Shown: piece by piece, positions 61,181 through 64,000 of the stretch
Layout: every line of letters starts with the position of its first letter
Position numbering within the stretch: the stretch's first letter is position 1
Assembly (NCBI GenBank): GCA_965248815.1
Contig: CBDFKK010000008.1
Coordinates: 2,418,001-2,482,000 of the forward strand
Direction: 5' to 3'
From: CBDFKK01 sp965248815
GTDB lineage: Bacteria; Pseudomonadota; Alphaproteobacteria; SMXP01
Length of the DNA stretch: 64,000 nt
Program-made: the position numbers and the translations under genes
The notes under the pieces: generated by a model
Database searches by the model: none
The model's input: only the letters and a program-made list of their open reading frames with translations
Told to the model about the DNA's origin: nothing

Positions 61181-62125
61181 CTAGCCGAGCTCGGTTCCGA
61201 CGGGCAGCGAAAGGCCCCGGACGAATTCATCCGCCGTCATGATCTTTTTGCCTTCCCGCTGCAATGAGACAAGTGCTAGCGCACCGGTGCCACAGGCGAC
61301 CGTTAACGCATCGTCTACAAGAGTGCCTGGCGTGCCGGGTCGGTCCACGGGCTGGGCGCGCAGCACTTTGACGCGCGTGCGCTTGCCGACTGTTTCGATC
61401 TCAAACCATGCTCCCGGTGACGGCGCGAGCCCGCGGATCAAACAATCGACTTCGCGCGCCGGGCGCTTCCAATCGATCCGGCTTTCACTTTTGTTGATTT
61501 TTTTGGCATAGGTCGCATCCGCCTCGATCTGCGGCGTCGAAACGAGCGAGCCGCGTGACAGTGCCGCGAGCGCCCGTGGCAAAAGATCGGCGCCTAGTCG
61601 CGCCAACTCATCGTGCAGGCTGCCGGCGGTTGTTTCGCCAGTGATGAGGATTTGTTCGGCCAGAAAAATATCGCCGGTATCAAGCCCCTCATCCATTTGC
61701 ATGATCGTAATGCCGGTCGCCGCATCTCCCGCCATGATCGCGCGCTGTATCGGCGCCGCCCCACGCCAGCGTGGGAGCAACGAGGCATGGACATTGAGAC
61801 AGCCCCAGCGCGGCGCGTCTAGAATTGCTTTCGGTAAGATCAGCCCGTAAGCGGCAATGATCGCCGCATCGAGCTCCAATTCGATAAACTCTTGTTGTTC
61901 GGCGCTGCCCTTCAGCGAAGACGGGTGGCGAACGGGCAAATTCAATTGATCAGCAAACTGATGAACCGGCGAGGGTTTGACGTCGTAGCCGCGGCCCGCC
62001 GGACGCGGCGGCTGAGTGTAAACCGCCACAATGTCATGACCCGCCGCAACCAACTCACTCAGAGTAGGAATGGCGAAGTCCGGGGTGCCCATAAAGGCAA
62101 GGCGCAGAGCGGTCATGTCGGCCAC
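61181..62125 (-). CDS. fmt: methionyl-tRNA formyltransferase
   Basis: Formylates Met-tRNA for translation initiation, using 10-formyl-tetrahydrofolate. 314 residues: RLAFMGTPDFAIPTLSEL, YGLILPKAILD, NVHASLLPRWRGAAPIQRAI (catalytic Asn-His and SLLP), MDEGLDTGDIF, then the C-terminal OB-like domain. Start GTG 62125 or, as likely, ATG 62116. Four bases from def upstream; def-fmt-truA form one operon. Confidence 0.96.
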   Translation of the reverse strand: MADMTALRLAFMGTPDFAIPTLSELVAAGHDIVAVYTQPPRPAGRGYDVKPSPVHQFADQLNLPVRHPSSLKGSAEQQEFIELELDAAIIAAYGLILPKAILDAPRWGCLNVHASLLPRWRGAAPIQRAIMAGDAATGITIMQMDEGLDTGDIFLAEQILITGETTAGSLHDELARLGADLLPRALAALSRGSLVSTPQIEADATYAKKINKSESRIDWKRPAREVDCLIRGLAPSPGAWFEIETVGKRTRVKVLRAQPVDRPGTPGTLVDDALTVACGTGALALVSLQREGKKIMTADEFVRGLSLPVGTELG

Positions 62126-62129
62126 GAGG

Positions 62130-62648
62130 TCAGGCGCTTTCTTTCAGTTTTTGCGCTTTGGCCAGTTTCTTGAGGATCATCGTACGTTTTAACCGCGAGA
62201 GATGGTCGACAAAAAGAATGCCGTCCAAATGATCCATCTCGTGCTGCAGGCACGTGGCAAGCAGGCCTTCCGCTTCGAGAACCTGTGGTGCACCGTCATA
62301 GCCCAAATATTCGAACTTGGCTTGATGGGGCCGTTCCACATCTTCGTAAAAATCAGGCACAGACAGGCAGCCCTCTTCGTTGATCTCTGTTTCATCCGAA
62401 GTCCATGCCAGCGTCGGATTGATGAAATATTGCGGCTCCGGTTTGGTCTTGTCTTTGGAAAGATCCATGACGATGGCGCGTTTGGCCACGCCCACTTGTA
62501 TAGCGGCCAGCCCGATCCCCGGCGCCGCATACATGGTCTCCATCATGTCGTCCATTAGCGCGCGCAGCTCGTCGTCGACGGCCTCAACGGGCTTGGAAAC
62601 TTGCTTCAGCCAAGGGTTTGGCGCGGTAATGATGGGTTTAATGGCCAT
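62130..62648 (-). CDS. def: peptide deformylase
   Basis: Metalloenzyme removing the formyl group from nascent proteins. 172 residues from ATG 62648 (MAIKPIITAPNPWLKQ). Motif 1 GIGLAAIQVG, motif 2 EGCLSVP with metal Cys, motif 3 HEMDHLDG. First gene of the def-fmt-truA operon, pairing addition and removal of the formyl group. The frame is open to 62687. Confidence 0.96.
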   Translation of the reverse strand: MAIKPIITAPNPWLKQVSKPVEAVDDELRALMDDMMETMYAAPGIGLAAIQVGVAKRAIVMDLSKDKTKPEPQYFINPTLAWTSDETEINEEGCLSVPDFYEDVERPHQAKFEYLGYDGAPQVLEAEGLLATCLQHEMDHLDGILFVDHLSRLKRTMILKKLAKAQKLKESA

Positions 62649-62784
62649 GGGTGGGACATAGGCGAAGCCTGCGCCAGGGTCAAGCAAGCCCGTCTATACG
62701 GTGTTCACGGCCTGTTCTCATGTTAAACTGAACCTGATTCTCTCGCGGGCCGCCCGAGTGCCCGCCTAAATTCAGGATTGAGCC

Positions 62785-63945
62785 ATGGATATCTTGGTCA
62801 TCGCCGCGGCCATACTTCTTGCCGGTCTCGCCATTGCGTTTGCACTGGCCCGGGGGGCAGGACGGAGCCAAAAGCAAGACGCACAGGCTGATAGAATCGG
62901 CGATCAGATCGCTGGCGTGTGCGACGGTCATGCCGCTTTGACGGAACGTCTCCAAGCGTTGGCCGAGGCTCACGTCACCTCTCAAGCGACCTTGACCAAA
63001 CTTCTCGAGGAACGGCTCGACAAAGTGAGCCAGCGCATGGGCCAGAGTCTGACCGACACGGCGACCAAGACGGCAGAATCTTTGGGCAAGTTGAACAACC
63101 GTCTCAGCGTGATCGACCAAGCACAAAAGAACATCACGGAACTTTCAGGGCAGGTTGTGAGCTTGCAAGACATCCTCGCCAACAAACAGGCCCGCGGCGC
63201 CTTCGGTGAATTGCAGCTCTCCGAGCTCGTCGAGGCCGCACTTCCTCCGTCGGCGTTTCAGTTTCAAGCAACACTGGGTAACGGCAAGCGCGCCGACTGT
63301 TTAATAGATTTGCCCAATCCGCCGGGCCCCATCGTGATCGACGCCAAGTTTCCATTGGAATCGTTTTATGCCTTGCGTGCCGCCGACGACAATGCAGCAA
63401 AAGCCCAAGCCCAGCGCGACTTCCGGATAGCTATTCAGAAACATGTCAGCGACATTGCCGACAAATACATCGTGCCCGGCGAGACCGCGGAATCCGCGCT
63501 GATGTTCCTGCCCTCCGAAGCAATATATGCCGAGCTTCACACCTCATTCGCCGATCTTGTGCAAAAGAGCTATCGAGCGCGCGTTTGGATCGTCTCGCCA
63601 ACCACTTTAATGGCGACACTCAATACTGTGCGCGCGGTCTTGAAAGACGCACGCATGCGCGCGCAGGCTCACGTCATTCAGCAAGAAGTCGAGAAGATGG
63701 CGCAAGATGTCGGCCGCCTGCAAAAACGCGTCGGCAATTTGCGAAGCCATTTTGGACAAGCAAATAAGGACATTGATGAGATCGTCACATCGGCCGATCG
63801 CATCGCCAAGCGCGCCGACCGGATCGAACACGTGCAGCTTGAAGATGTTGCCGAAGAAGTCGAGGCGCTGAAGCCCGTATCGCCAGACATGCGCCTCGTC
63901 GAACGCGCCAGCGGCAAAGCCCGCGCCCTTGGCGGTCGGTCGTAG
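62785..63945 (+). CDS. rmuC: DNA recombination protein RmuC
   Basis: 386 residues: N-terminal membrane anchor (ILVIAAAILLAGLAIAFALA), a long coiled coil to about 140, then the RmuC nuclease-like core: ARGAFGELQLSELVEAALPP, ADCLIDLPNPPGPIVIDAKF, ALMFLPSEAIYAEL and VWIVSPTTLMATLNTVRAVL. In E. coli RmuC limits recombination at inverted repeats. Divergent from def. Complete. Confidence 0.94.
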   Translation: MDILVIAAAILLAGLAIAFALARGAGRSQKQDAQADRIGDQIAGVCDGHAALTERLQALAEAHVTSQATLTKLLEERLDKVSQRMGQSLTDTATKTAESLGKLNNRLSVIDQAQKNITELSGQVVSLQDILANKQARGAFGELQLSELVEAALPPSAFQFQATLGNGKRADCLIDLPNPPGPIVIDAKFPLESFYALRAADDNAAKAQAQRDFRIAIQKHVSDIADKYIVPGETAESALMFLPSEAIYAELHTSFADLVQKSYRARVWIVSPTTLMATLNTVRAVLKDARMRAQAHVIQQEVEKMAQDVGRLQKRVGNLRSHFGQANKDIDEIVTSADRIAKRADRIEHVQLEDVAEEVEALKPVSPDMRLVERASGKARALGGRS

Positions 63946-64000
63946 AACGCCTTTGTCATTGCACAACTAGACCGTGGCATGACACGCTAAAATGCAGCGT

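Noticed and set aside
1..64000. CRISPR arrays, rRNA genes, prophage structural genes
   Set aside because: No regularly spaced direct repeats with unique spacers, no rRNA segments and no phage structural genes were seen.

Overview
The window reads as the chromosome of an alphaproteobacterium, probably of the Hyphomicrobiales or a close order. This is inferred from CpdR, DUF2336 and DUF1036 proteins, a ROSE-type RNA thermometer in front of an Hsp20 gene, and the orders rpmH-rnpA-yidC-engB-argB and dapD-dapE with truA-fmt-def. Most of it is ordinary chromosome. One roughly 10 kb stretch (about 28.9-39.1 kb) is clearly accessory.

Layout. 1-10.2 kb: a surface-carbohydrate and secretion region with a KpsMT/Wzm-Wzt-type ABC exporter (permease cut by the window edge), a double-domain GT2 glycosyltransferase, a type I secretion ABC/HlyD pair, a GT4 gene killed by two in-frame stops, another GT2 and a sulfotransferase. 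Next to the sulfotransferase lies a CysQ-like phosphatase that could remove its PAP by-product. 10.3-28.7 kb: metabolism and housekeeping (gpmA, a short ribD, glyoxalase-like protein, pentapeptide-repeat protein, Hsp20, a TAXI/TRAP transporter, an exported methyltransferase, malonyl-CoA decarboxylase with an in-frame amber codon, acyl-CoA carboxylase, SCP2 protein, lipase, hisN, an HTH regulator, GT4, N-formylglutamate amidohydrolase, cpdR).

28.8-39.2 kb: an island lying between tRNA-Val(GAC) and tRNA-Arg(ACG), which face each other. Each tRNA is followed, after exactly 129 nt, by one arm of a 67-nt inverted repeat (56/67 identical) built of TACAC boxes spaced 11 bp apart. No integrase is present. 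Inside are a truncated IS3-like element whose transposase is fused in frame to the tail of an NAD(P)-binding SDR, three paralogues of an unrecognised exported four-cysteine protein, three more NmrA/SDR-like proteins that all carry signal peptides, a small SnoaL/NTF2-like lipoprotein, a decayed membrane-protein gene and a secreted protein. This set of exported SDRs and four-cysteine proteins is the best candidate for an undescribed system.

39.3-64 kb: core genome: a lipoprotein, P1 peptidase, ParA-like ATPase, Tam methyltransferase with a histidine kinase, a flavin disulfide reductase with a TVP38 protein, DUF547, rpmH-rnpA-yidC-engB-argB, a DUF1036 protein preceded by a G-quadruplex-like tract, DUF2336 with a diguanylate cyclase, a HAD nucleotidase with dapD-dapE (lysine/diaminopimelate synthesis), then truA-fmt-def (tRNA modification and translation start) and rmuC.

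Lesions: three genes (GT4, malonyl-CoA decarboxylase, island membrane protein) carry in-frame nonsense codons, and the first two are otherwise open throughout. They are either recent pseudogenes or sequence errors.
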